Below, one piece after another: positions 1-10,100 of a DNA stretch of 64,000 nucleotides. The translations under genes and the position numbers were made by a program. Source of the stretch: Streptomyces sp. YIM 130001. Its GTDB lineage: Bacteria; Actinomycetota; Actinomycetes; Streptomycetales; Streptomycetaceae. The notes under the pieces were generated by a model that was not told where the DNA came from, did no database searches, and saw only the letters and a program-made list of their open reading frames with translations. The first letter of the stretch is position 1. Every line of letters begins with the position of its first letter. The stretch is from assembly GCF_003574445.1 (NCBI RefSeq), contig NZ_KZ984553.1:186001-250000 (forward strand). The letters are read 5' to 3'.

Positions 1-140
1 TGCCAAAGAATGTTCTCGGTGTGCCCCGCGGGGGTGGGGCGGGATGTGCTGTGACGCGCGAGCCCGGAGGGTCCGCGCCATGAGGCCTGAACGGCGTTAC
101 GGCGATACCGAGGGCCTGGTAACGGTGGGGAGCGTGGGCC

Positions 141-2156
141 GTGTTCGTCGGGCGGGATCAGGAACTGGCCGAATTACAGAGTGCGTTGAAGGTGCAGCGG
201 CTGATCACGCTGACGGGCACCGCCGGTGTCGGCAAGAGCCGGCTGGCCCGGCAGGTGGTCGAGCGCGAACGGGCCGCCAGCGGTGACGAGAGCTGCTGGG
301 CCGACCTGTGGCAGCTGGCCGACGAGCGGATGCTCGCGGCCCTGGTCGCGGACGCGTGCGGGTTGTCCGACCACACCCCACGGATGCCGTTGGACGTCAT
401 CGCTCAGTGGATCGGCGAGCGCGAACTGCTGATCGTCCTCGACTCCTGCGAGCACGTACTGCCCGCCTGCCGGCGGCTGGTGGAGACCCTGCTCGCCGAG
501 TGCCCGCATCTGACGATCCTGGCCACCAGCCGGGAGGTGTTCCACCTCGACGGCGAGCATGTGGTGGTGGTCGAGCCGCTGCCGTGTGCGACGGATGCCG
601 CGGAACTCTTCCTGCAGCGCGCGGAGCAGATGGGCGCGGTGCCGCCACCCGGTGAACTGAACCAGGTGACCGAGCTGTGCACGTATCTCGACGGCCTGCC
701 GTTGGCCTTGGAGTTGGCTGCCGGGGCGCTGCGCCACAGCAGTATCGCGGAGCTTCTGCACCGTCCGCGGCACGCTCTGCACCGCGAGGAGACCGACCCG
801 GTGCGCATCCCGACGCCGCGTCGGCACGAGGTGCTGCGTACCGCCCTGGGATGGAGTCACGAACTGTGCACGCCCAAGGAGCGGCTGCTTTGGGCCAGGC
901 TGTCGATCGTGCTCGGGCACGTCGACGCGCCGATGGCGGCCGCGCTGTGCGCCGGCGGCCCACTGACCGCGCGTGACGTCGAGGACGCGCTGGCCGGGCT
1001 TGTGGACAAGTCGGTGGTCACCCGCCGCGGCGAGCGCTATCTGCTGCTCGACACGGTGCGCGAATACGGGCGCCTGTGGCTCACGCAGCTCGGGGAACTG
1101 GACAGCATGGCCACCGCGCACGCCGCCCATTTCCTCGCGCTGGCGCGGCAGGCCGACGCCACGTGGACGAGCGCCGAGCAGAGCGGCTGGTACCGCACGA
1201 TCAAGGAGGCCCATCCCGATCTGTGCGCGGCGCTGGACTACTTGCTGGACCACCACGTCGACGACGCCGTCGAGTTGGCCACGCTGACCGGCTTCTACTG
1301 GACCTGCTGCGGCCATGCCCACACCGCCCAGCAGTATCTGGCCCGTGCCCTGCAGGCCGGTGACAGCGGGCAGCAGGCGGCGACACGGCAACGGGCCGTC
1401 TGGGCACTGGGGTTGACGCATCTGCTGCAGGGCAACCACGCCGTTGGAACCCAGCTCGCCCGTCAGTGTCTGGCCCTGGCGCGCGGCGACCAGGACCCGT
1501 CCGGACTGCTGCGCGCCGCCTATCTGCAGGCCATGAGCGACCTGTTGCAGGGCAACGCCGATCAGGCCCTCGATCTGCTGGAGGGCGCCCTGCAGGCCAC
1601 GCACGATGAGGACGGTGCTGCGGCACCGGCCGGGCACGCGGTGATGATGTGCCGGATGCTACGGCTGTTCGCGCTGACCGGCGTCGGCCGCCTCGAGGAG
1701 AGCCAGGAAGCGGCTACTGCCCTGCGCACCGAGTGCGTGGCCATGGGCGAGCACTGGATCCGCTCGTACACCGACTACCAGCTGTGTGTGATCGCGCTGC
1801 GGGAGCAGCACGGTGAAGCGGCACTGGAGCACGCCCGCTCGATGCTCACCTCCAAGCAGCAGATCGGCGACACCTTCGGGATCGCCCTGGGCCTGGACAT
1901 GCTGGCCGCCTCGTACTCGGCCAGCGGCGACGGCCGCTCCGCGGCACTCGCCTCGGGAGGCGGGCAACGGCTGTGGGAAGCGGTCGGCCACCCCCAGCGC
2001 GGCGCGCCGGATGTCCAGCCGCTGCGCGAGTTCGGCGAGAACACCGCACGCGAACTGGTCGGCGCCGGCGCCTACGACACCTACCACAGTCAAGCCGCCC
2101 ACACGGATCCAGCTGCTGTGCTGGCCTGGGCGGCGGGTGGTGAAGCTCCGCTGTAG
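141..2156 (+). CDS. LAL/AfsR-like NB-ARC ATPase lacking the LuxR HTH
   Basis: A 671-residue STAND-type ATPase. The P-loop GTAGVGKS lies at residues 26-33, a Walker B stretch LLIVLDSCEH ends near D101, and the GLPLALELAAGAL motif typical of NB-ARC/AfsR ATPases lies near residue 185. The rest (about 300-650) is helical and TPR-like. Relatives in actinomycetes usually end in a LuxR-type helix-turn-helix that binds DNA. Here the protein stops right after the region equivalent to the linker (AYDTYHSQAA), and I find no HTH in any frame of the next 250 bases. The start is a GTG without a strong ribosome site; the ATPase core begins at once (MFVGRDQELAEL), so the N-terminus is complete. It may be a truncated regulator or a sensor acting through a partner. 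The ATPase call is safe, the function is not. Confidence 0.8.
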   Translation: MFVGRDQELAELQSALKVQRLITLTGTAGVGKSRLARQVVERERAASGDESCWADLWQLADERMLAALVADACGLSDHTPRMPLDVIAQWIGERELLIVLDSCEHVLPACRRLVETLLAECPHLTILATSREVFHLDGEHVVVVEPLPCATDAAELFLQRAEQMGAVPPPGELNQVTELCTYLDGLPLALELAAGALRHSSIAELLHRPRHALHREETDPVRIPTPRRHEVLRTALGWSHELCTPKERLLWARLSIVLGHVDAPMAAALCAGGPLTARDVEDALAGLVDKSVVTRRGERYLLLDTVREYGRLWLTQLGELDSMATAHAAHFLALARQADATWTSAEQSGWYRTIKEAHPDLCAALDYLLDHHVDDAVELATLTGFYWTCCGHAHTAQQYLARALQAGDSGQQAATRQRAVWALGLTHLLQGNHAVGTQLARQCLALARGDQDPSGLLRAAYLQAMSDLLQGNADQALDLLEGALQATHDEDGAAAPAGHAVMMCRMLRLFALTGVGRLEESQEAATALRTECVAMGEHWIRSYTDYQLCVIALREQHGEAALEHARSMLTSKQQIGDTFGIALGLDMLAASYSASGDGRSAALASGGGQRLWEAVGHPQRGAPDVQPLREFGENTARELVGAGAYDTYHSQAAHTDPAAVLAWAAGGEAPL

Positions 2157-2290
2157 GGGACAGGCGGGGGCATCGCTCAGTGGCGGGGAAGAGGCTGTCT
2201 CGCGCCGGCAGAAGACCGTATGGGCATATGGGCAAACAGGCCGTCCCTCCAAAGGGCTCCCCTCCCGAACCGATAAGCAGATCACTTGTC

Positions 2291-2348
2291 GCGCGCGCCC
2301 CCTTCGCCCCAAAGGCCCCTTGGGGGGCGGGGCTTGAGGGGGCGCGCG
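2291..2348 (+). terminator. large GC-rich hairpin after the LAL ATPase
   Basis: An imperfect inverted repeat pairs GCGCGCGCCCCCTT.GCCCC (2291-2310) with GGGGC.TTGAGGGGGCGCGC (2329-2348) around an inner CCCCAA/TTGGGG pair. It lies between the LAL ATPase and the ThiF-like gene and could end transcription of the first. There is no T-tract, as is usual for Streptomyces terminators. Confidence 0.45.
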
Positions 2349-2435
2349 GTGGTGAATGTCCGCGCATGAATTCGACCGGGCGCGTCTCCTGCCGCAAGGG
2401 CTTTCCAAGAGCCGCCGCTGGTAACTTCCGGCATC

Positions 2436-3632
2436 GTGATCAATTCGTTCAGCGATGCTCCGGAGTTCGGACCCCTCACCACACCCGTCCCCGGGCACCA
2501 GGCCGCCGTCCGTCCCGCCCTGTTGCGCCCCTGCGAGCCCGACGACCGCGCCGCACTCAAAGCGCTCCTCGCCTCCGGATCCGTACGGGAGGTGCATGAC
2601 CACATCGACGAGCAACTCGGGGAGCTCGCGCGCTGCCTGCGCCCGGGTGAAGATCTCTCGGGGGACGAGCTCGACGACGCTGTGCAGGATCTGACGGACG
2701 GCGTCGAGCCCGGCCACTACGGCACGTGGGTCTGGTACCCGTGGTCGGGGCGTCTGGTGCACCTGTTGCCGCGCGAGCAGTTCCGGCGGGTGCGCACCGA
2801 CCGCAACCGCGACAAGATCACTGCCGCTCAGCAGCAGAGCCTGCTGGAGCGGCGGATCGCGGTGGTCGGCCTGTCCGTGGGCAACAGTGCCGCGCTCACC
2901 TGCGCCATGGAAGGCATCGCAGGATCGTTCCGCCTGGCCGACTTCGACACCCTCTCCCTGAGCAACCTCAACCGGCTGCGCGCCGGGGTCCACGATCTCG
3001 GCCTGCCCAAGACCGTGCTGTGCGCCCGGCAGATGTACGAGATCGATCCCTATCTCGACATCGAGCTGTGGCACGACGGGCTCACCGACCACACCATCGA
3101 GTCCTTCTTCGACGACCCGGAGCGTCCCCTCGATCTGCTCGTGGAGGAGTGCGACGCCCCGTGGGTGAAGACCGCCGCCCGCGAACACGCCCGCCGACAC
3201 CGCGTCCCTGTCCTCATGGACACCAACGATCGGGGCCTGCTCGACGTCGAGCGCTTCGACCTCGAGCCGGACCGGCCGCTCTTCCACGGCCGTGCGGGCG
3301 ACTTGAGCGCCCGCGAGGTGCGAGGGCTCCCGCCCTCGGACACCCTCGCCCATCTGCTGCGCATCTGTGACGAGAGCCGTCTGAGCGCGGCCATGACCGA
3401 CGCCCTCTCCCGTATCGGCAGCACGCTGTCCAGCTGGCCCCAACTCGCCAGCGGGGTCATGCTGGGCGGTGCCCTGGTCACCGACACCGCACGCCGGATC
3501 CTGCTCGGAGACCCGGTCGCATCCGGCCGCTACTACGTGGACCTCGAAGCCCTCATCGCTCCCCGCGGCACCCCCGACGCCGCGGACTGCGCCGCGGCTC
3601 CGAGGCGCGCGACGGCGGGAGCCGCGCGGTGA
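2436..3632 (+). CDS. ThiF/HesA/MoeB-type E1-like protein (Rv1355c-like)
   Basis: A 398-residue protein. An N-terminal segment of about 130 residues precedes an adenylating Rossmann core that starts at IAVVGLSVGN (G145 in the nucleotide-binding loop), followed by LADFDTLSLSNLNR, the acidic strand and Asn/Arg motif expected of E1-like ThiF/MoeB enzymes. Such enzymes adenylate the C-terminus of a carrier protein or a small substrate. I see no CxxC zinc pair, unlike MoeB and ThiF. The order resembles the N-terminal half of Rv1355c-like actinobacterial proteins, which as I recall carry an extra nitroreductase domain that is absent here. GTG start. Its stop overlaps the next start (GTGA), so it is translationally coupled to the acetyltransferase. 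Substrate unknown. Confidence 0.82.
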   Translation: MINSFSDAPEFGPLTTPVPGHQAAVRPALLRPCEPDDRAALKALLASGSVREVHDHIDEQLGELARCLRPGEDLSGDELDDAVQDLTDGVEPGHYGTWVWYPWSGRLVHLLPREQFRRVRTDRNRDKITAAQQQSLLERRIAVVGLSVGNSAALTCAMEGIAGSFRLADFDTLSLSNLNRLRAGVHDLGLPKTVLCARQMYEIDPYLDIELWHDGLTDHTIESFFDDPERPLDLLVEECDAPWVKTAAREHARRHRVPVLMDTNDRGLLDVERFDLEPDRPLFHGRAGDLSAREVRGLPPSDTLAHLLRICDESRLSAAMTDALSRIGSTLSSWPQLASGVMLGGALVTDTARRILLGDPVASGRYYVDLEALIAPRGTPDAADCAAAPRRATAGAAR

Positions 3633-4279
3633 ACCGGCTGCCCGAACTGCACGGCGAACACCTGTGGTTGCGCGAGCTGCGCGTCACCGACCTGGCGCCC
3701 TTCGAGCGCATCCAGACCCACCGGCTGCTCACCCGCTACCTCGGCGTCGACCGTATGGACGCCCGTCAGGCGCAGGACGCCTTCGCCCAGCACCTGGCCC
3801 AGCCCTACACCCATCCGCGGCGCAAGCACACCATGGCCGTGTGCCCGCCCGGGCAGGACACCATGGTCGGCACCATGGGCCTGCTCATCGAGGAGTACGG
3901 CCGCAACGCCATGCTCACCAGTCTGGTCCTCCTGCCCGACGCCCCGGTCAGCGGTCACGGCCACGAGGCAGGACGCCTCCTGATGGCGTACGGGTTCGGC
4001 CCGCTGGGACTGCACCGCATCTGGGCCGGGCATCGCGCCGACCACACCCGTATGGAACACGTCATGCTCGCCGCCGGCCTCCACCCCGAGGCCACCTTGC
4101 GCCAGTTGTTCCACACCCAGGGCCACTGGCACGACGTCACGACATACGCGGCACTGGCCCCCGAGTGGGCCGCGCAGGCCACCTGCGCCGAACGCGCCAT
4201 CCTCCAGGGCGCCCCGCCGGACTCAAGGACCGGCACGGCGTCCGCTCCCGTGCTCGGCGAGCGGGCCGGCGCGAGGTGA
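3629..4279 (+). CDS. GNAT family N-acetyltransferase (RimJ/RimL-like)
   Basis: A 216-residue protein of the RimJ/RimL-type GNAT fold. It opens with LHGEHLWLRELRVTDLAPFER, the usual first strand and helix. A variant acetyl-CoA loop is visible around GHGHEAGRLLMAYGF, then LGLHRIWAGH, where GNATs have the strand leading to the C-terminal helix. The GTG start overlaps the stop of the ThiF-like gene by four bases, so the two are made together. An E1-like activating enzyme with an acyltransferase could form an amide on a small molecule or peptide, but no carrier protein is encoded beside them. Its acceptor is unknown. About 30 C-terminal residues beyond the fold look unstructured. Confidence 0.85.
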   Translation: MNRLPELHGEHLWLRELRVTDLAPFERIQTHRLLTRYLGVDRMDARQAQDAFAQHLAQPYTHPRRKHTMAVCPPGQDTMVGTMGLLIEEYGRNAMLTSLVLLPDAPVSGHGHEAGRLLMAYGFGPLGLHRIWAGHRADHTRMEHVMLAAGLHPEATLRQLFHTQGHWHDVTTYAALAPEWAAQATCAERAILQGAPPDSRTGTASAPVLGERAGAR

Positions 4280-4366
4280 AGATCCTTCAGGGCCGCGGCC
4301 CCGAGGACGCCGACGGCCGGACTGCCGGGATCGTCGACGCATCTTCGAGGCTTCAGGGGCCCGGGG

Positions 4367-4864
4367 TCATCGGTGTTTCCCCTCGCCGCCGTCGGGACGC
4401 TTGTCGTTCACCAGGTGCCACAACCACGTGTCGGCGTCGAGCGCCTGATGTCGGTGCTCCTGCCCCGGACTGACCAGCTCGTAGGTGCGCTCCAGCCAGT
4501 CGTTCAGCGGGGCGATGGGCATCTCCACCAGGGCCTCACCTTCGAGGTTGTGGAGACAGAGCCAGAGCGTGTCCTCGTAAGTGGGCCATGCCCGAACATC
4601 CCCCCGCCCGGTGCTGCGGAGCACGCCCTCGATCAGGATTTCGCGGGCGAAGGCCCAGCGCACCGGGTTCTTCATCGCCAGGTGGAATTCGAGGTGCACC
4701 GCGTACGGATCGTCGGCCAAGTAAGTGAAACGCGAGAGCATAGGCACCGCCCACCCCTCTGCCAGCATGAACTTGACCAGCCATTCGCCTGTCGCTCGCG
4801 GCGCCGGAGAGGCACGTTCCTGCCAGACGTCGCTGCTGTTCGGCCCGTTGTCGGCGTCAGCCAT
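4367..4864 (-). CDS. SsgA-family sporulation/cell division regulator
   Basis: A 165-residue protein. The core (about residues 30-150) carries the SsgA-like pattern: a strand ending TYLADDPYAVHLEFHL, then VRWAFAREILIEGVLR, GDVRAWPTYEDTLWLCLHNLEGEALVEMP, and WLERTYELVSPGQEH. SsgA-like proteins in streptomycetes place the division machinery and steer peptidoglycan synthesis during sporulation. I chose the ATG at 4864 (MADADNGPN), preceded by AAGGGG ten bases upstream; longer in-frame starts give an extension without family similarity. The N-terminal 25 residues are variable, as in several Ssg paralogues. It converges on the acetyltransferase gene. Which Ssg subgroup it belongs to cannot be told here. 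Confidence 0.8.
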   Translation of the reverse strand: MADADNGPNSSDVWQERASPAPRATGEWLVKFMLAEGWAVPMLSRFTYLADDPYAVHLEFHLAMKNPVRWAFAREILIEGVLRSTGRGDVRAWPTYEDTLWLCLHNLEGEALVEMPIAPLNDWLERTYELVSPGQEHRHQALDADTWLWHLVNDKRPDGGEGKHR

Positions 4865-5239
4865 CCTTGTCGCACCCCTTGAGACCCCGACCTCACGTAA
4901 CGGCGAGCCCAACGAGTTGTCGCAGTCGTCGCTGACGGGGGTCTGCGGACCGGTCGGAGACATCGAGCACCGGACGTACGGGTCCGCACGAAAGGTTGGG
5001 ACCACGCCGGTCCGGAAGGCGCGAGCGATTACCGCTGCCGGCAGCCTCGGGAAAGGACGTGGAGTTCGTCGGTCCTGTGCGGGGTGCTCATGTCGTACTT
5101 CTGACAGAGGCCGCCGGGGTCCGGAGCGACTGAACTCCACCGTAACCGCAGTGATTCGGGGAAACAACGGTCCGGATTCACCGACAGACGTCACCCCACC
5201 CCAGAAGGTGCACGGGTGGCGGACCGGCCGCGCAGAGGG
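4865..5239. other. intergenic region upstream of the SsgA-like gene
   Basis: This stretch separates the SsgA-like gene from the GAF-ANTAR gene upstream of it on the minus strand and must hold the SsgA-like promoter. I see a 12-bp palindrome GCTGCCGGCAGC at 5034-5045 but no convincing -10/-35 pair and no small gene. Confidence 0.3.
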
Positions 5240-5968
5240 TCAGGGGGACGCATCACCGGACACTGCGAGAGCAGCCTGGCCGCCGCCCTCGACGATGTCC
5301 CTGGCGAGGTCGGCGAGACGGAGGTTCCTGGTACGGGCCTCAGTGCGGATCCGCATGAAAGCGACGTCGACATCCAGGCCGAGCCGTTCCGCGAGCACTC
5401 CCTTTGCCTGCTCGATCAGAATCCGGCTGTTCAGGGCGGTCTGCAGCTGTTCGGTGAGACTGTCACGATGCCGGATGGCCCGCTGCTGGAGCAGGCCGAC
5501 GGTGGCGACGTCGGCCAGCGCCTGCCCGACCCGCCTGGTCTCCTCGTCCAGCACGTGGGGCTCGACGTGGAAGAGGTTGAGCGCGCCGATGACCTCGGCG
5601 CGCAGCCGCATGGGCAGGGCGTGGACAGAGGCGAAACCCACCTCGGCGGCGGCCTCGGTGAAGTGCGGCCACCGGTCGGTGGCGGACAGGTCGGCGACCG
5701 ATACGGGTTCGCCCGTGCGGAAACAGTCCACACAGGGCCCTTGCTCGGTCTGCAGCTGGAACAGCTCGAGAAGTCGCGTGCGCTCCGTGGACGCGGCCAC
5801 CAGCTGCAGCCGGTCCCGTTCGTCGGTGAGCAGGAGCCCGGCGGCGGCGACTCCGAGGACCTCCACGCATTTCTCCGTCAACCCGTGCAGAAAGTCCAGA
5901 AGATCGAAGTCGTCCACGAGGGTGTCCGCCAACTCCACGAACACCTCGGTAAGTCGCACCTGTTTCAT
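5240..5968 (-). CDS. GAF-ANTAR domain regulator
   Basis: A 242-residue protein. A GAF sensor domain (about residues 15-150, including TEQGPCVDCFRTGEPVSVAD) is followed by an ANTAR RNA-binding domain (about 170-230, with ILIEQAKGVLAERLGLDVD and the A-F-x-R-I-R pattern). ANTAR domains act as antiterminators that bind paired hexaloop RNA hairpins. The GAF domain presumably senses a ligand or redox state; its C-x-x-C (PCVDC) is worth noting. I chose the ATG at 5968 (MKQVRLTEVF), which has GGTGAG just upstream, over a GTG seven codons earlier without a site. A second GAF-ANTAR protein lies upstream on the same strand. Confidence 0.88.
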   Translation of the reverse strand: MKQVRLTEVFVELADTLVDDFDLLDFLHGLTEKCVEVLGVAAAGLLLTDERDRLQLVAASTERTRLLELFQLQTEQGPCVDCFRTGEPVSVADLSATDRWPHFTEAAAEVGFASVHALPMRLRAEVIGALNLFHVEPHVLDEETRRVGQALADVATVGLLQQRAIRHRDSLTEQLQTALNSRILIEQAKGVLAERLGLDVDVAFMRIRTEARTRNLRLADLARDIVEGGGQAALAVSGDASP

Positions 5969-6096
5969 CTCACTCACCCGCGTCCTCACTCGGCGCCGCA
6001 GCGGAGCTTTCCCCTACCGCGTAGTACTGCCACTCCGAACACCTTCGACCACCGTAGCCTTCCGGCCACCTCACCAGGCGCCACCGAGGCGACGGC

Positions 6097-6807
6097 TCAC
6101 GGCTCGCTCCCCCCGAAACGCAGCCGCCTGGCCACCACATCCTTGCCCACGTCGCTCAGCCGACGGTCGTGAGCGAACGCGTAGGCACGCAACCGCACCA
6201 GCGCCACCGAGGCGGACACACCCAACTGCACGGTGACCATCCCCGTCGCCTGGTGAATCTCCGGATGCTGCAGCCCGCCGCGCTCGCCCCAGCTGCCGTC
6301 CCGACGGGCGTGCTCGCCGGCGCCCTCGTCGAGCATCAGGGCGAGCACGGTGTCGGCCAGGACCAGCGCGTCAGCGAGCCGCTCACGGCCCAAGGGCCCC
6401 GGCTCGGCCCGGTACAAGGACATCACGCCCACGCTCACGCCGCCCACCTGCAGTGGAAGGACGAACAGCGCGCAGACCCCGGCTGCGACAGCCGCCGGGG
6501 CAAAGACCGGCCAGCGCACCCGACAGTCGGCATCCGCGAGGTCCGAAGCCAGGGAAGGACCGTCGGAGTAACCGTCGACTCCCGGCCCTTCACCGAGCGT
6601 GACGGTCAGCCCTTCCACGTCCAGGGCGAGCTGAGAGCTCGCGTAGAGCGTCTCGCGCTGCGCGCCCGCCGTCGTGGCGGTGACGGCGACGGCATCCACC
6701 CCGGTCGCGGAGATCGTCGCAGCGCATACGTGCGCCAAGGTGACGGGCCCGGCCTCCGCACGGTCCACGATCTGGTGCCACAAGCGCAGCCTGCGATCGT
6801 GCTCCAC
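6097..6807 (-). CDS. GAF-ANTAR domain regulator, second copy
   Basis: A 236-residue protein with a GAF domain (about 20-150) and a C-terminal ANTAR domain (about 160-228, QATGMVTVQLGVSASVALVR then AYAFAHDRRLSDVGKDVVAR). The first ANTAR helix has HQATGMV where the family usually has Q-A-K/T-G. It is only distantly similar to the neighbouring GAF-ANTAR protein, so this is not a recent duplication. GTG start with GGGGCGAG upstream. It is divergent from the subtilase gene. The two ANTAR proteins are separated by about 130 bases, so they may or may not share a transcript. RNA targets are unknown. Confidence 0.87.
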   Translation of the reverse strand: MEHDRRLRLWHQIVDRAEAGPVTLAHVCAATISATGVDAVAVTATTAGAQRETLYASSQLALDVEGLTVTLGEGPGVDGYSDGPSLASDLADADCRVRWPVFAPAAVAAGVCALFVLPLQVGGVSVGVMSLYRAEPGPLGRERLADALVLADTVLALMLDEGAGEHARRDGSWGERGGLQHPEIHQATGMVTVQLGVSASVALVRLRAYAFAHDRRLSDVGKDVVARRLRFGGSEP

Positions 6808-7110
6808 TCGGCTCGCCCCATCTCAGCGGACTGACTGTCGTGCGTCCCGGGAGGGGCCGTCTCGTCCCGACTTCTCCAGCTTCTTCGGGTAGGCGAGGCC
6901 ACCCTACTCCGCAGCCCCGGGCGCATTGATCGGCTCCTTCTCGGACCGGAGGGCCTTACGAGTCCCCTTCGTCCCTTGCCCCGGCGATCACCCACATGAA
7001 TACTGCGCCACATCCGCACTGCCGGTATCCCAAATACCGGAACGGCGATCCCGCATGGCCATGCGCAGGGGTCCCGTAGCCGAACAGTCCGACCACCCAC
7101 AAGGATTGAT
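6808..7110. promoter_or_regulatory. divergent promoter region, GAF-ANTAR / subtilase
   Basis: This spacer separates two divergent genes. It contains a perfect 7-bp inverted repeat CCGGTAT-N5-ATACCGG at 7022-7040, about 70 bases upstream of the subtilase start, which is a plausible operator. The subtilase ribosome site AAGGA lies at 7101. I cannot name the regulator and see no clear sigma-factor boxes. Confidence 0.4.
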
Positions 7111-10100
7111 GTGCGAAGACTCGTCAGAAGACCTGCCCTCGTCGTGCTGGCCGCCACCGCGGCGACGGCGATGATCACAGGCGCCGCCGCGCCGGCCGAC
7201 CCCGGTACCCCGGACGCCGCGCCCCCGCCCGGGGAGCAGCAACCCGCGGCGCACCGGGTGCAGTTGATCACCGGTGACGTCGCCCTCGTGACCGACGGCC
7301 GGACCACCGGGTTCGAACCCGCAACGGGCCGCGAGAACATACCCGTCAGCGTGCGCAGCGAGGGCGAGCGGTCGCTCGTCGTGCCGCTCGACGCCCAGCG
7401 ACTGATAGCCGACGGCAAGCTCGACGAGCGCCTCTTCGACGTCGCGCGGCTCGACACGAAGGCCGCGCGCACGGCGTACAAGGACGGGCTGCGTGTCATC
7501 GTCGGCTACCGGGGCTCCGCCTCCGCCGCCCGCACACAGGTCCGCGACGCCGGGTCGACCAAGGTCCGCCACACCCTGAAGGCCCTCAACGCCGAGGCGC
7601 TGACCACCCCCGCGGACGACCTGCCCGCGCTGTGGAAGACCCTGACGCGCGCGGACTCGGAGGCATCCCGCCGTGCCTCCCCGGGCATCGACCGTGTCTG
7701 GCTGGACGCCACGGTCAAGGCCCAACTCGACGTCAGCGTCCCGCAGATCGGTGCGGACAAGGTCTGGGAGGCCGGCTTCGACGGTACGGGCGTGAAGGTC
7801 GCCGTCGTCGACACCGGAGTGGACGAGACCCACCCCGACCTGGAGGGCAAGCAGGTCGCCGAGAAGAACTTCTCCTCTGCCGCGGACACCGAGGACCGGC
7901 AGGGGCACGGTACTCACGTGGCCTCCACGGTCGCCGGATCCGGAGCGAAGGGTGGCGGCACGTTCAAGGGCGTCGCGCCGGGGGCGGAGTTGATCGACGC
8001 CAAGGTCCTCGACGACTCCGGCAGCGGTGACGAGTCCGGGATCATCAGCGGCATCGAGTGGGCGGTCGGAGAAGGCGCCGACATCGTCAACATGAGCCTC
8101 GGCGGCGTGGACGCTCCAGGCGTCGACCCGCTCGAAGAAGCGGTCAACCATTTCACCGAGACCGACGGCGTTCTGTTCGCCGTCGCCGCCGGCAACGAGG
8201 GTCCCGGCGCGAGCACGATCGGCACCCCCGGTGCGGCGGACCGTGCGCTCACCGTCGGAGCCGTCGACGACGACGACAGGACGGCCGACTTCTCCAGCCG
8301 CGGCCCCCGCGTCGGCGACGGCGCGATCAAGCCGGACGTGACCGCACCGGGCGTCGACATCACCGCCGCGTCGGCACCGGGCAGCGCCATCGCCCAGGAG
8401 TACGGCGAGAACCCCGAGGGCTACGTCACCATCTCCGGCACCTCGATGGCGACGCCCCATGTCGCCGGCTCCGCCGCGCTGTTGAAGCAGCAGCACCCGG
8501 GCTGGACGGCCGAGCAGCTCAAGGGCGTCCTGACCGCGTCCGCCAAGGACACCGGGTTCACGGCCTTCGAGCAGGGAGCCGGACGCATCCGGGCCGACGG
8601 GGCGACCGCGACGTCCGTGTACGCCGAGGAGACCTCGCTGAACTTCGGCAAGGCCGCCTGGCCGCACGACGACGACGAGCCCGTCGAACGAACCCTGACC
8701 TACCGCAACACCGGTGACGCCGACGTCACGCTCGACCTCACGGCGAGCGGTGCCGGCGCGGACGGCCAGGACGCCCCCGACGGCATGTTCACGGTGAGCG
8801 CCGCCGAAGTCACCGTGCCCGCCGGCAAGTCGGCCGAGGTGACGGTCACCGCGGACACCACCGTCGAGGCGCCGGACGGACGGTACAGCGGCGCGGTCGT
8901 CGCCGCGGGCGAGGAACAGAGCGTCCGCAGCGCCTTCACCATCGAGCGCGAAGTCCCTTCGTACGCCGTGGAGTTGAGCCACCTGGGTCGGGACGGCAAG
9001 GCGGCCGCGCACTTCCAGACGTACGTCACCGGCTTGACCGGTGATGCCGCCGGCACCGAGTACGCCCTCGACGAAACGAGCGGATCCGGCACGCTGCGGC
9101 TGCCGGTGGGCAAGTACGACGTGCAGGGCATGATCGTCGCCGACCGGGCCGACAGCACCCAGGGCACCGACTGGATCGCCCAGCCCGAGCTGGTGGTGGA
9201 CGAGGACCGGAAGGTCACGCTCGACGCGCGCACGGCGAAGCCCGTGGACATCACCGTGCCGGACCGCAAGGCCGAGGCTCAGCAGGCTTACATGGCCTAC
9301 AAGGTCGTGGCGGACGGCATCAACCACCAGTCCGCCTGGCGGATGGACTCGTACGAGAACCTGCGTGCCGCCCATCTCGGTCCGGAAGCCGCCGAGGGGT
9401 CACTGCAGCAGCTGTGGGAGGCGGACTTCGCCGCCGGTGACAGCACGCAGTACTCACTGGTGTACGGCGGTCCGGTGGAGCGCCTCGCCACCGGCTTCGA
9501 GCGGCACGAGAAGCGCGGGGGCCTCGCCGTGGTGAGGGCGGGGCTCGGCGAGCCCGTGCCGGGCAAGGACTCCTATCTGGCGACGATCGGCCGCGTGCAG
9601 GGATCCTTCCTGGGCTTCGCCTCGGGCCGTATGCCGCTCACCGCGCCGAGCACGCAGCGCCTGTACCTGTCCACTGCGGACGAGGCGCGATGGAGTATCA
9701 CGCACGAACAGCTCGGCGACACACTGCCGAACGGCTGGCAGGTGACCGATGCCCGGCACGGCGTGAGCGGCAAGGCGTACCGAGCGGGGCGCGAGGACAC
9801 GGAGAACTTCAACACGGGGGTCTACGGGCCGGTGCTGGACGAAGGCCACGGCCTCACGCGGTCCGACGGATCCCTCTACGCCTTCCTGGAGATGTTCTCG
9901 GACGGTGCGGGCCACGGCGGGTCCAGCGAGCTGGAGTCCGTGCGCACGACCCTGCACCGGGACGGCGAGAAGATCTCCGAGAACGAGGACGATCTGACCG
10001 CGGCCTCGTTCCCGGTGCCGGCCGAGGACAGCGAGTACACGCTCAGTACCTCGCAGACGCGGGACCCGAAGATCGCGCGGGTCGGTACCCGGATCGACGC

